This document shows positions 14,989 through 23,328 of a stretch of DNA of 27,265 bases, piece by piece. The stretch's first letter is position 1. Every line of letters starts with the position of its first letter. The stretch covers positions 1-27,265 of the forward strand of contig JAYFOM010000029.1 of assembly GCA_034932685.1 (NCBI GenBank), given 5' to 3'. The notes beneath the pieces were generated by a model. It saw only the letters and a list, made by a program, of their open reading frames with translations, had not been told where the DNA came from and did no database searches. The DNA is from JAQUCI01 sp034932685 (lineage in GTDB: Bacteria; Bacillota_I; Bacilli_A; Erysipelotrichales; Erysipelotrichaceae). Position numbers and translations under genes: made by a program.

Positions 14989-15767
14989 TGAAATACCTTA
15001 CGATTACCGGCAATCCTTTTCTTGATACCTGCTTAAGTATATTGATCACCTTTTGGCCCTCATTATTACTAGGGGTACAAACGGTCTTATTAATAGCTTT
15101 TAGTGGAACGATCATTGGATTATTGATTGGTTTGATAGTAGGTGGACTAAGGGCGATCAAAGTCGAAAAAGGAAGCTTCATATACTACATCAAAGTAATA
15201 TATGACATATTGGCTAAGTGTTATGTTGAGGTTTTTCGTGGAACACCAATGATGGTACAAGCCGTGTTTATCTATTACTGGTTAAAGCCAGCATTTGGAT
15301 GGACACCGATAATAGCGGGTATCTTTGTCATATCAATCAACACTGGTGCTTATATGGCAGAGATTATCAGAGCTGGTATTCAATCAGTTGATGTAGGACA
15401 AACAGAAGCATCACGAAGTCTTGGTATGAGTGCTCAACAGACAATGATAAGCGTTATATTACCGCAAGCGATTAAAAATGCCTTTCCAGCTATTGGTAAT
15501 GAGTTCATTGTTAATATCAAGGATAGTTCAGTGCTAAATGTAATCTCAGTTACGGAATTATTCTTTCAAGCCAAATCAATCGCTGGTAGTCTGTATAAAT
15601 ATGAAGAGACATTTCTTGTAACGGCATTTGTGTATTTAATTTTGACAATCGCAACTAGTTCGATACTGCATTTGGTTGAAAAACGTATCAATAACACAAA
15701 GACTAGTTATCCTTCATCATCAACCACTACGGGAATGGTTAAAGCAGATCACGGAGGTAAAAGATGA
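14988..15767 (+). CDS. Amino-acid ABC transporter permease, probably lysine
   Basis: A 259-residue inner-membrane permease of the HisM/GlnP type with several hydrophobic helices (for example VQTVLLIAFSGTIIGLLIGLIVGGL near residues 29-53). The characteristic early motif VEVFRGTPMMVQAVFIYY and the ATPase-coupling EAA loop (QTEASRSLGMSAQQTMISVILPQAIK, about residues 139-164) are present, with NEFIVNIKDSSVLNVISVTEL after it. One permease gene only, so it likely forms a homodimer. The start shares a base with the stop of the binding-protein gene, and the end overlaps the ATPase start (ATGA). It ends in TGA, which helps rule out the Mycoplasma code. A polar, serine/threonine-rich tail is unusual but harmless-looking. 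Confidence 0.92.
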   Translation: MKYLTITGNPFLDTCLSILITFWPSLLLGVQTVLLIAFSGTIIGLLIGLIVGGLRAIKVEKGSFIYYIKVIYDILAKCYVEVFRGTPMMVQAVFIYYWLKPAFGWTPIIAGIFVISINTGAYMAEIIRAGIQSVDVGQTEASRSLGMSAQQTMISVILPQAIKNAFPAIGNEFIVNIKDSSVLNVISVTELFFQAKSIAGSLYKYEETFLVTAFVYLILTIATSSILHLVEKRINNTKTSYPSSSTTTGMVKADHGGKR

Positions 15768-16501
15768 TGACTGAAATGATCAAGATCATAAATTGTCGTA
15801 AAAGCTTTGGTAAGCTTGAAGTGCTTCACGATATTAACTTTACAGTTAACCACAAGGACGTAGTTTGTTTGATTGGTTCAAGCGGATCAGGTAAATCAAC
15901 ATTGTTAAGATGTATAAATAAACTTGAAACAATTGATGATGGTCAAATCATCGTAAATGGTCAAAACATTTATGATAAGAGTATTAACCTAAATCAATAT
16001 CGTGCTAAAGTTGGAATGGTGTTTCAATCGTTTAATTTATTCAATAATCTGAATGTTATCGATAACTGTATCCTTGCACAAAGAAAAGTCTTAAATCGTA
16101 CAAAAGAAGAGGCAAGTAGAATTGCGATGGAACTCTTAGAGAAAGTCGGGATGGATCAGTTCGCTTACGCACCATCAACGCAGTTGTCTGGTGGCCAAAA
16201 GCAACGTGTCGCTATTGCGCGCGCCTTATGTATGAATCCAGAAGTATTACTATTTGATGAACCAACATCAGCGCTTGATCCTGAGATGGTACAAGACGTA
16301 TTAGATGTAATGAAGAAACTAGCTGCTGAAGGTTTGACAATGATTGTTGTAACTCATGAAATGAGCTTTGCTCAAGAGGTTGCTAATAAGATTGTATTTA
16401 TGGATAAAGGGATCATCGCTGAAGAGGGCGAGCCTAAAGATATATTTAGTAATCCTAAAAATCCACGCACAAAAGAATTCCTAAAGAGGATCATAAGATA
16501 A
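15764..16501 (+). CDS. Amino-acid ABC transporter ATP-binding protein, probably lysine
   Basis: A 245-residue cytoplasmic ATPase. It shows Walker A GSSGSGKST (about residues 38-46), the Q-loop VGMVFQSFNLF, signature LSGGQKQR, Walker B VLLFDEPTSALDPE and the H-loop VVTHEM, all intact. It matches the GlnQ/HisP group in length and in the closing region (IFSNPKNPRTKEFLKRI). GGAGG at 15754-15758 serves the ATG at 15764; a second ATG three bases on is equally possible. It overlaps the permease gene by four bases and is the last gene of the riboswitch-controlled operon, with a terminator at its stop codon. Confidence 0.94.
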   Translation: MMTEMIKIINCRKSFGKLEVLHDINFTVNHKDVVCLIGSSGSGKSTLLRCINKLETIDDGQIIVNGQNIYDKSINLNQYRAKVGMVFQSFNLFNNLNVIDNCILAQRKVLNRTKEEASRIAMELLEKVGMDQFAYAPSTQLSGGQKQRVAIARALCMNPEVLLFDEPTSALDPEMVQDVLDVMKKLAAEGLTMIVVTHEMSFAQEVANKIVFMDKGIIAEEGEPKDIFSNPKNPRTKEFLKRIIR

Positions 16502-16525
16502 CAACGATGTGTTGTTATCTTTTTG
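16496..16525 (+). terminator. Terminator of the lysine transporter operon
   Basis: A 10-bp stem AGATAACAAC/GTTGTTATCT (16496-16505 with 16511-16520) with a GATGT loop and TTTT tail. It begins inside the last codons of the ATPase gene. Confidence 0.88.
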
Positions 16526-16534
16526 TATATACAA

Positions 16535-16543
16535 TGTTATAAT
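16535..16543 (+). promoter_or_regulatory. Extended -10 promoter for the amidohydrolase gene
   Basis: TGT-TATAAT (16535-16543) has the extended -10 TG dinucleotide and a perfect -10. No good -35 box is seen upstream, where the terminator lies. Confidence 0.45.
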
Positions 16544-16591
16544 TCAATTAATTAGATTGGTGTTTTCATGATAATCAAAAGGGAGGTAATA

Positions 16592-17791
16592 ATGAAGTTC
16601 TACAAATCAACAAGGATTTATACAGAAGAAGGCATTGTTGATGGATTTTTAGATGTCAAAGATGGGAAATTCAAAAGCATAATCACTGGCATGATTGATA
16701 AACCATATGAAGACTTTGGGGATAAACGTATAATCCCAGGAGTAATTGATACACATAATCATGGTGCTATTGGATATCGTTTTGATGAATGTAAAACACA
16801 AGAAGAAATAAAGGCTTGTCTATTAGGTGAAGCCGCTTATGGGGTTACTGGTATTTTTCCAACCATAAACCAGATTGATCAGTTAACAATACTTGCTGAT
16901 GTTGCTGATAGTGAAGTGATTGGCTCAAAGATTCTAGGTATCCATTCTGAAGGTCCTTGGGGTGCTCGAGTCGGTGAAAAAGGAGATACTAAGAATACTT
17001 ATTATAAACCAGTTAATCTTGATGATGCTAAACGTATGTTTGAAGATGCTCGCGGATGGTTGAAACTTGTCGCAATAGCACCAGAGGTTGATAAAGCATT
17101 AGATGCAATTCGCTACTTTAAATCTGTTGGGGTAACAACCAGTGCTTATCACACTAACGCTAATTATGCTCAAGCTAATATTGGTATTGATAATGGGATA
17201 TCTGTAGCTACTCATCTTGGTAATGTTATGACAGGACTTCATCATCGTGACGTTGGTACAATGGGTGCTTGTATTCTTCGTGATGAAGTAACTTGTGAAC
17301 TAATCTGTGATGGGCTTCTTGTTAGCTTACCAATGCTTAAATTGATCTTTAAAATGAAAAGTCATGATAAGATCATGATGATCTCGGATAATGGTAGTTT
17401 TTTGGGAGCGCCGGTTGGACACTATAAGGGTAGTCCTTCTAATGCGAATAATGATCGTCGCACCATTTTTGTGACTGAGGATGGTTTTGTGGCAAGTGAA
17501 AGTGGTCGTTTATCAGGTAGTAGTAGATCAGTAGTTTTCCACATGCGTAACCTAATCGATAAATTAGACATGAAATTAGAAGATTTGATTAAGATGAGTA
17601 GTCTTGTTCCTGCGAAAAAGTATAATCTTAAAGATCGGGGTAGTATTGCCATAAAAAACTTCGCCGACTTTGTGGTCATTGATGATGAATATGAAGTGGT
17701 AACTACTTTTGTAGAAGGGCGTAAAGTTTTTGATAAAGAAACAACCAAAATAAATATTAATCCCGAATTTTTAAAAAGCAAGCTAGATTAA
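16592..17791 (+). CDS. NagA-like amidohydrolase (divergent N-acetylglucosamine-6-phosphate deacetylase family)
   Basis: A 399-residue amidohydrolase-fold enzyme. The start is the ATG at 16592, five bases after GGGAGG (16581-16586). Metal-site elements of the NagA group are visible: PGVIDTHNHG (residues about 46-55), GIHSEGPWG (Glu), YHTNANYAQ in place of GHSNA, ATHLGNVM in place of THLFNAM, and MMISDNGSFLG with the catalytic Asp. The DGxH motif, whose His (E. coli His251) contacts the substrate, reads DGLLV here; Leu243 (17318-17320) takes the His position. This argues for a relative acting on a different, perhaps unphosphorylated, N-acetylated or amide substrate. No nagB deaminase is nearby; the neighbour is a second deacetylase-fold gene. 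The fold is certain; the substrate is not. Confidence 0.75.
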   Translation: MKFYKSTRIYTEEGIVDGFLDVKDGKFKSIITGMIDKPYEDFGDKRIIPGVIDTHNHGAIGYRFDECKTQEEIKACLLGEAAYGVTGIFPTINQIDQLTILADVADSEVIGSKILGIHSEGPWGARVGEKGDTKNTYYKPVNLDDAKRMFEDARGWLKLVAIAPEVDKALDAIRYFKSVGVTTSAYHTNANYAQANIGIDNGISVATHLGNVMTGLHHRDVGTMGACILRDEVTCELICDGLLVSLPMLKLIFKMKSHDKIMMISDNGSFLGAPVGHYKGSPSNANNDRRTIFVTEDGFVASESGRLSGSSRSVVFHMRNLIDKLDMKLEDLIKMSSLVPAKKYNLKDRGSIAIKNFADFVVIDDEYEVVTTFVEGRKVFDKETTKININPEFLKSKLD

Positions 17792-17850
17792 CTTGTAACT
17801 AATATATTTGCATAGAATGATCTAAACATAAACATGAAAGGAAATGAAAA

Positions 17851-18645
17851 ATGAAATTACTAGTACAATCAGATGATTATGGATTTACCAAAGGGGTCAC
17901 ATTAGGCATCCTTGACGCTATCGAAAATGGTATTATCACTTGTACAGGCTTGTTTGTAAATATGGGACAAAGCAGTCAGTTTGCGGCTGATAAGATGAAA
18001 GAATATCCAAATACTTGTTTTGGGATTGATTTTAACATTGTTTCAGGCAAATGCATCGCTGATCCTAAATTAATCCCAACTTTGGTAGATGAAAATGGTT
18101 ATTTTATCAGATCGACAGTTAAATACGCTGATCCACGATTTAGTAAAGAAGGGATTAATGGTGAATTATGGCCATATGAAGAATCGTTAATAGAAATTAG
18201 AGCTCAATATCAAAAGTTTTTAGAGTTATCCAATGGTAGAAAACCAGAATACTTACATACTCACTCCATTGGGGCTGTTGGGCAGGATTATGTTAGAGCG
18301 ATCAGTACTTTATCACAAGAAGTTGGTGTACCATTTACGCGTGAACTTAGAGCCAAGTATAAATTTGGCGGAATGAAAGGCTCATGGAATGTCAAACCGT
18401 TTACATTTGAAAACCAAATGAAGACAAGCGCTTTAGCTTATGTTGAAGAACACGCTGATGAAATGTTAGCCTTTGATTATGCCGTGCTTGGTGGTCATGC
18501 GGGCTTTTTAGATAGTGAATTGTTTAAGTGGACTACATATACATTCATTCGTTGTAAAGATCACGAGATGTATACATCTGATTTCATGAAAAATTGGATT
18601 AAAGATAATAATGTTGAATTAATATCATATCGAGATTTAAAATAA
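17851..18645 (+). CDS. YdjC/ChbG-family carbohydrate deacetylase-like protein
   Basis: A 264-residue protein of the YdjC fold, whose characterised members remove acetyl groups from chito-oligosaccharides using a metal held by one Asp and two His. Visible signatures are QSDDYG near the N terminus (metal Asp and neighbour), YLHTHSIGAVG (residues about 134-144), and the C-terminal GGHAGFLD with a TYTFIRCKDHEM helix. The first His, in the usual GLHLNLT motif, is replaced: the sequence here is FGIDFNIVSGK with Asp60 (18028-18030). The metal site would therefore be Asp-Asp-His rather than Asp-His-His. The gene follows the NagA-like enzyme by 59 bases, so the pair probably act on the same amino-sugar-type compound. 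An AAAGGA site lies at 17836-17841. Confidence 0.75.
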   Translation: MKLLVQSDDYGFTKGVTLGILDAIENGIITCTGLFVNMGQSSQFAADKMKEYPNTCFGIDFNIVSGKCIADPKLIPTLVDENGYFIRSTVKYADPRFSKEGINGELWPYEESLIEIRAQYQKFLELSNGRKPEYLHTHSIGAVGQDYVRAISTLSQEVGVPFTRELRAKYKFGGMKGSWNVKPFTFENQMKTSALAYVEEHADEMLAFDYAVLGGHAGFLDSELFKWTTYTFIRCKDHEMYTSDFMKNWIKDNNVELISYRDLK

Positions 18646-18657
18646 AATAATACCAAG

Positions 18658-18693
18658 GAAAGCTCATGACTATTTAGATGAGCTTTCTTTTTT
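18658..18693 (+). terminator. Terminator after the YdjC-like gene
   Basis: A perfect 10-bp stem GAAAGCTCAT/ATGAGCTTTC (18658-18667 with 18678-18687), a 10-base loop and a T8 tail. Confidence 0.9.
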
Positions 18694-18778
18694 TTACTTA
18701 CATCAGTTAATGATTTATAATATGTTAGTAAGAATATTTACGCTAACTAAGTTAAGCATGATATTGTTAATATCTATG

Positions 18779-18807
18779 TTGACAATTACCCAAAGGCATA
18801 TTAAAAT
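18779..18807 (+). promoter_or_regulatory. Promoter of the str operon (rpsL-rpsG-fusA)
   Basis: TTGACA (18779-18784), a 17-base spacer and TAAAAT (18802-18807) predict a start near 18814, giving a leader of about 97 bases before rpsL. Confidence 0.75.
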
Positions 18808-18828
18808 GTAAAGGCTATTAAATAGTAC

Positions 18829-18887
18829 AGTTTCCTTTTATGGGAACTATATTAATGTAAGAGTTAGGCACACCAGGAAATGTGTGC
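18829..18887 (+). promoter_or_regulatory. Structured leader of rpsL
   Basis: Two adjacent hairpins lie in the rpsL leader: AGTTTCC/GGGAACT (18829-18835 with 18842-18848) and GCACAC/GTGTGC (18868-18873 with 18882-18887, loop CAGGAAAT). Neither is followed by a T run, so neither is a terminator. The second ends 11 bases before the AGGAG of rpsL. A ribosomal-protein binding site is possible, but I cannot match it to a known leader class. Confidence 0.45.
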
Positions 18888-18910
18888 AAAGGAAGCGAAA
18901 GGAGAAAGTA

Positions 18911-19330
18911 ATGCCTACAATTAATCAATTAGTTCGTAATGGTCGTACAAATAAAGTGTGGAAATCAAAATCGCCTGCTTTAAACAGAGGATATAACTCA
19001 TTGCAAAGACGTCCGACTGAATTAACTTCACCTCAAAAACGTGGCGTTTGTACCCGTGTTGGTACAATGACACCGAAAAAACCAAACTCAGCGTTAAGAA
19101 AGTATGCTCGTGTTCGTTTAAGTAACGGCATGGAAGTTACTGCTTACATCCCTGGAGTGGGTCACAACCTTCAAGAACACAGTGTTGTCTTGATCAGAGG
19201 TGGTCGTGTTAAGGATCTACCGGGTGTTCGATATCACATCATCCGCGGAACTTTGGATTGTGCCGGAGTTGAAGGACGTCGTCAAAGTCGCTCTTTATAT
19301 GGTGCAAAAGTCCAAAAACAAAATGGCTAG
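18911..19330 (+). CDS. rpsL: 30S ribosomal protein S12
   Basis: A 139-residue decoding-centre protein. The start is the ATG at 18911 (MPTINQLVRNGR), after AAAGGAGA; an upstream in-frame start would add a basic stretch foreign to the family. The conserved TPKKPNSALRK and GRVKDLPGVRYH loops are intact, with lysines at the positions whose change gives streptomycin resistance, so streptomycin-sensitive-type residues are present. The Asp of KDLPG is the residue modified by RimO in species that have it. It is the first gene of the rpsL-rpsG-fusA unit. Confidence 0.98.
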   Translation: MPTINQLVRNGRTNKVWKSKSPALNRGYNSLQRRPTELTSPQKRGVCTRVGTMTPKKPNSALRKYARVRLSNGMEVTAYIPGVGHNLQEHSVVLIRGGRVKDLPGVRYHIIRGTLDCAGVEGRRQSRSLYGAKVQKQNG

Positions 19331-19358
19331 TCGCTACACTGAAAGGAAGGTAAGTTAA

Positions 19359-19829
19359 ATGCCAAGAAAAGGTCATATAGCCAAAAGAGATGTATTGGTT
19401 GATCCAATATATAACTCAAAGCTGGTTACGCGTTTAATCAACAAGATCATGTACGACGGCAAAAGAGGAGTCGCACAAACGATCTTATACAATGCATTCG
19501 ATATTATTGAAGAAAAGACAGGACGTCAACCGATGGAAGTCTTTGAACAAGCATTAGAGAATGTCATGCCAATGTTAGAGTTGAAGGTTCGTCGTGTTGG
19601 TGGTTCTAACTATCAAGTACCGATTGAAGTTACAAAGGAAAGACGTTTAACATTAGGTTTACGTTGGGTTGTAAACTACTCACGTTTACGTAATGAAAAA
19701 ACAATGGAACAACGTTTAGCAGGGGAGATCATCGACGCTGCAAACGGCAACGGTTCATCTGTTAAGAAAAAAGAAGATACTCACAAGATGGCTGATGCCA
19801 ACAAAGCATTTGCGCATTATCGTTGGTAA
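19359..19829 (+). CDS. rpsG: 30S ribosomal protein S7
   Basis: A 156-residue primary assembly protein of the 30S head. It starts MPRKGHIAKRDVLVDPIYNS, includes KLVTRLINKIMYDGKRGVAQ, NVMPMLELKVRRVGGSNYQVPIEV and the ending KKEDTHKMADANKAFAHYRW, all standard for bacterial S7. The ribosome site GAAAGGAAGG precedes it. It sits 28 bases after rpsL and 28 bases before fusA. Nothing unusual. Confidence 0.98.
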   Translation: MPRKGHIAKRDVLVDPIYNSKLVTRLINKIMYDGKRGVAQTILYNAFDIIEEKTGRQPMEVFEQALENVMPMLELKVRRVGGSNYQVPIEVTKERRLTLGLRWVVNYSRLRNEKTMEQRLAGEIIDAANGNGSSVKKKEDTHKMADANKAFAHYRW

Positions 19830-19857
19830 CATTAGGTAAAGGAAAGGAGTGCTCGCT

Positions 19858-21930
19858 ATGGCACGTGAATTTTCACTAGAAAATACTAGAAACATCGGAA
19901 TTATGGCCCACATCGATGCGGGCAAGACTACCACTACCGAAAGAATCTTGTTTTATACCGGCCGTACTCATAAAATTGGGGAGGTTCATGATGGTGCAGC
20001 CACAATGGACTGGATGGCACAGGAGCAAGAAAGAGGTATCACTATTACCTCGGCAGCAACCACAGCGCAGTGGAAGGGATGTCGAATTAATATTATTGAT
20101 ACACCAGGTCACGTCGACTTCACAGTTGAAGTTGAACGTTCACTTAGGGTTTTAGATGGAGCGGTAGCAGTATTAGATTCAAAAAGCGGAGTAGAGCCGC
20201 AAACAGAAACGGTTTGGCTCCAAGCTACCAAATATAACGTTCCGCGTATCGTGTTTGTGAACAAAATGGATGCGACCGGAGCTGATTTCTATATGTCGCT
20301 TGAATCACTTGGACATAAACTTGGTGCTAAAGCGGCAGCGATTCAACTACCAATTGGTGCAGAAGCTAACTTTGACGGTTTTGTGGATTTAATAGAGTTG
20401 AAAACTCATCATTTCCCTACCGATTTAGCTAAGACGGACAAAGTCACTGATGGTGTACCATCAGATATGGAAGAAATGGTTGAAAAATATCGTCAACAGT
20501 TGTTTGAAATGGTAGCTGACTATGATGAAGATTTTATGATGAAGATACTTGAAGGAGAAACTCCTACAGTAGAAGAAATTAAAAATGTTATTCGTAAGGG
20601 AGTTTGTACTGGGGAGTTCTTTCCAGTTTTGTGTGGAGCATCTTATAAAAATAAAGGTGTTACCGCAATGCTTGATGCTGTTGTTGCTTATTTACCTAGT
20701 CCATTAGATGTTCCTAGTATTAAGGGGAAGTTACTTGATGGTGAAGAAAGTATAAGACACAGTAGTGATGAAGAACCATTCTCTGCTTTAGCTTTTAAAG
20801 TAATGACAGATCCATTTGTTGGTAGATTAACATATTTCCGTGTATATTCTGGTTCAGCAAAAGCAGGAACATATGTGTTAAATGCAACTCGTGGCAGTAA
20901 AGAACGTTTTGGTCGTTTAGTACAAATGCATGCTAATCATCGTCAAGATATAGATGAAGTTCATGCTGGTGATATTGCAGCGGTAGTAGGGTTGAAAAAC
21001 ACAACTACTGGCGATACATTGTGTGACCTTGATAACCCTATTATTTTAGAATCAATGGTTTTCCCGGAACCGGTAATATCGGTCGCGATTGAACCTAAAT
21101 CAAAAAATGATGCGGATAAGATGGATCAAGCATTACTGAAGTTATCTGATGAAGACCCAACTTTTAGAACATATACCAATGACGAAACAGGACAGTTGAT
21201 CATTAGTGGTATGGGTGAATTACACTTAGATATCATTGTTGATAGAATGCGTCGTGAGTTTAAGGTTGAAGCTAATGTTGGTGCACCTCAGGTTGCTTAT
21301 CGTGAAACGATCAGAGCAAGTGCTGAGTGTGAAGGTAAGTTTGTTCGTCAGTCTGGTGGACGTGGACAATATGGCCATGTTTGGATTCGATTTGAACCAA
21401 ATGAAAAAGGCAAAGGATTTGAGTTTGTTAACGCCGTTGTTGGTGGTACGGTTCCAAGAGAATATATCAAACCAGTTCAAGATGGCTTAATGGCTGCGCT
21501 TGGTAACGGTTTGGTTGCTGGATATCCGATAATCGACTTAAAAGCTACTTTGTTTGAAGGTTCATATCATGAAGTTGACTCCAATGAAATGGCGTTTAAA
21601 GTGGCCGCTAGTATGGCATTAAAAGAAGCTGCTAAGAAATGTGATCCTGTCTTATTAGAACCAGTTGAATTACTTGAAGTTACAGCACCTGCTGAATACT
21701 TGGGTAGTGTCATGGGTGATATATCAGGACGTCGTGGTCAAATTACCGACCAAGAAGAAAGAGGCAAATCGGTTATCGTTAAAGCGATGGTGCCACTATC
21801 TGAAATGTTTGGTTATGCAACAGATTTACGCTCATTCACTCAGGGTCGTGGTAACTATTCAATGAAGTTTGATCATTACAGCGAGGTACCCAAAAGCATT
21901 CTTGAGAAGGTAGTTAAGAAAAAGGCCTAA
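19858..21930 (+). CDS. fusA: Elongation factor G
   Basis: A 690-residue translocation GTPase. The start is the ATG at 19858 (MAREFSLENTRNIGIMAH), 9 bases after AAGGAG (19843-19849 region); the in-frame GTG at 19849 overlaps that site and is rejected. G motifs are AHIDAGKTT (G1), RGITITSA (G2), DTPGH (G3), NKMD (G4) and GASYKNKG (G5 region), followed by domains II-V with the characteristic GELHLDII, RQSGGRGQYGHV and GDISGRRGQI segments. Length is typical. The gene ends with a KKKA tail; tuf follows after 83 bases with its own promoter. Confidence 0.98.
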   Translation: MAREFSLENTRNIGIMAHIDAGKTTTTERILFYTGRTHKIGEVHDGAATMDWMAQEQERGITITSAATTAQWKGCRINIIDTPGHVDFTVEVERSLRVLDGAVAVLDSKSGVEPQTETVWLQATKYNVPRIVFVNKMDATGADFYMSLESLGHKLGAKAAAIQLPIGAEANFDGFVDLIELKTHHFPTDLAKTDKVTDGVPSDMEEMVEKYRQQLFEMVADYDEDFMMKILEGETPTVEEIKNVIRKGVCTGEFFPVLCGASYKNKGVTAMLDAVVAYLPSPLDVPSIKGKLLDGEESIRHSSDEEPFSALAFKVMTDPFVGRLTYFRVYSGSAKAGTYVLNATRGSKERFGRLVQMHANHRQDIDEVHAGDIAAVVGLKNTTTGDTLCDLDNPIILESMVFPEPVISVAIEPKSKNDADKMDQALLKLSDEDPTFRTYTNDETGQLIISGMGELHLDIIVDRMRREFKVEANVGAPQVAYRETIRASAECEGKFVRQSGGRGQYGHVWIRFEPNEKGKGFEFVNAVVGGTVPREYIKPVQDGLMAALGNGLVAGYPIIDLKATLFEGSYHEVDSNEMAFKVAASMALKEAAKKCDPVLLEPVELLEVTAPAEYLGSVMGDISGRRGQITDQEERGKSVIVKAMVPLSEMFGYATDLRSFTQGRGNYSMKFDHYSEVPKSILEKVVKKKA

Positions 21931-21942
21931 CAATAATAAAGA

Positions 21943-21971
21943 TTGATTTATTAGGGCATTTATCTTAGAAT
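21943..21971 (+). promoter_or_regulatory. Separate promoter of tuf
   Basis: TTGATT (21943-21948), a 17-base spacer and TAGAAT (21966-21971) lie in the fusA-tuf gap, allowing extra tuf transcription. Confidence 0.55.
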
Positions 21972-22013
21972 ATAGTTGATAAAAAATTATATATAACAGG
22001 AGGAATTTGCAAG

Positions 22014-23198
22014 ATGGCAAAACAAAAATTTGACAGATCTAAGACCCATGTCAATATTGGTACAATTGGTCACGTTGACCATGGTAAGACCACATTGACT
22101 GCTGCTATAACAAACGTTTTAGCTCAAAAAGGTCTATCCAAAGTCATGAAATATGACGAAATCGATGGTGCTCCAGAAGAAAAAGCCCGTGGTATTACTA
22201 TTAATACTGCTCACGTAGAATATTCAACAGCTAGCCGTCACTATGCTCACGTAGACTGCCCAGGTCATGCTGACTATGTTAAAAACATGATCACTGGTGC
22301 GGCACAAATGGATGGTGCTATCCTTGTTGTTGCGGCAACAGACGGACCAATGCCTCAAACTCGTGAACATATCTTATTGGCTCGCCAAGTAGGTGTTCCT
22401 CATATCGTTGTTTTCTTAAACAAATGCGATATGGTTGATGACCCAGAACTTATTGATTTAGTAGAAATGGAAGTTCGCGAATTATTAAGCGAGTACGAAT
22501 TTGATGGCGATAATGCACCAGTTGTTCGTGGTTCAGCATTAAAAGCCGGAGAAGGCGATCCTAATTGGGTTGGTTGCATTATGGAGTTAATGGATGCTGT
22601 TGATGCATACATTCCTGACCCTGTTCGTGAAACAGATAAGCCTTTCTTAATGTCAGTTGAAGATGTTATGACTATAACTGGTCGTGGCACTGTTACTACT
22701 GGTCGTGTTGAACGTGGTTTATTGAAATTAAATGAAAAAGTTGAAATCGTCGGTTTAAAACCAACTAAAGAAACAGTGGTAACTGGTATTGAAATGTTCC
22801 GTCAATTACTTGATGAAGCAACAGCTGGTGACAATGTTGGTACATTGCTACGTGGTGTAAACCGTGAAGAAGTTCAACGTGGACAAGTATTAGCTAAACC
22901 AGGAAGTGTTAAACCACATACTATCTTCAATGCTCAAGTATACGTATTGACAAGAGAAGAAGGCGGTAGACATACTCCGTTTGTATCAAACTATCGTCCG
23001 CAGTTCTACTTCCGTACAACTGACGTTACTGGTGTTATCAAGTTACCGGCAGGCATCGAAATGGTTATGCCTGGTGACCATGTCAACTTAACTGTTGAAT
23101 TGATCGCTCCAATCGCTGTTGAACAAGGTACTAAGTTCTCAATTCGTGAAGGTGGCCGTACAGTTGGCGCTGGAAACGTTACTGAGATCACAAAATAG
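22014..23198 (+). CDS. tuf: Elongation factor Tu
   Basis: A 394-residue GTPase delivering aminoacyl-tRNA to the ribosome. It shows GHVDHGKTTLTAA (G1), RGITINTAHVEY (G2), DCPGHADY (G3), NKCDMVDD (G4) and SALKAGEG (G5), then the beta-barrel domains with EEGGRHTPF and FSIREGGRTVGAG near the C terminus. The AGGAGG site (22000-22005) is strong, fitting high expression. It has both its own promoter and read-through from fusA, and a terminator follows. The Ser in FSIREGG is common in Gram-positive EF-Tu. Confidence 0.98.
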   Translation: MAKQKFDRSKTHVNIGTIGHVDHGKTTLTAAITNVLAQKGLSKVMKYDEIDGAPEEKARGITINTAHVEYSTASRHYAHVDCPGHADYVKNMITGAAQMDGAILVVAATDGPMPQTREHILLARQVGVPHIVVFLNKCDMVDDPELIDLVEMEVRELLSEYEFDGDNAPVVRGSALKAGEGDPNWVGCIMELMDAVDAYIPDPVRETDKPFLMSVEDVMTITGRGTVTTGRVERGLLKLNEKVEIVGLKPTKETVVTGIEMFRQLLDEATAGDNVGTLLRGVNREEVQRGQVLAKPGSVKPHTIFNAQVYVLTREEGGRHTPFVSNYRPQFYFRTTDVTGVIKLPAGIEMVMPGDHVNLTVELIAPIAVEQGTKFSIREGGRTVGAGNVTEITK

Positions 23199-23217
23199 TA
23201 AGATAGTCATTCAATAT

Positions 23218-23247
23218 AAAAACATCCTTAACGGGATGTTTTTTATT
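23218..23247 (+). terminator. Terminator after tuf
   Basis: A 10-bp stem (23218-23227 with 23234-23243) with a 6-base loop; the 3' arm continues into a T-rich tail. Confidence 0.88.
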
Positions 23248-23328
23248 TGATTGATGTAGCTTTAAATACTATAAAAAGCTAGTTTTAGATAGTCAAGAAA
23301 TAATATTATTAATATCAAAAAAATCATG

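Noticed and set aside
4826..15767. Mycoplasma-type genetic code (TGA as Trp)
   Set aside because: TGA ends the methyltransferase and ABC permease frames at the expected family lengths, and Trp is coded by TGG throughout.
23120..23160. Ser in FSIREGG of EF-Tu as an elfamycin-resistance change
   Set aside because: Ser at this place is common in Gram-positive EF-Tu, so it is ordinary variation.
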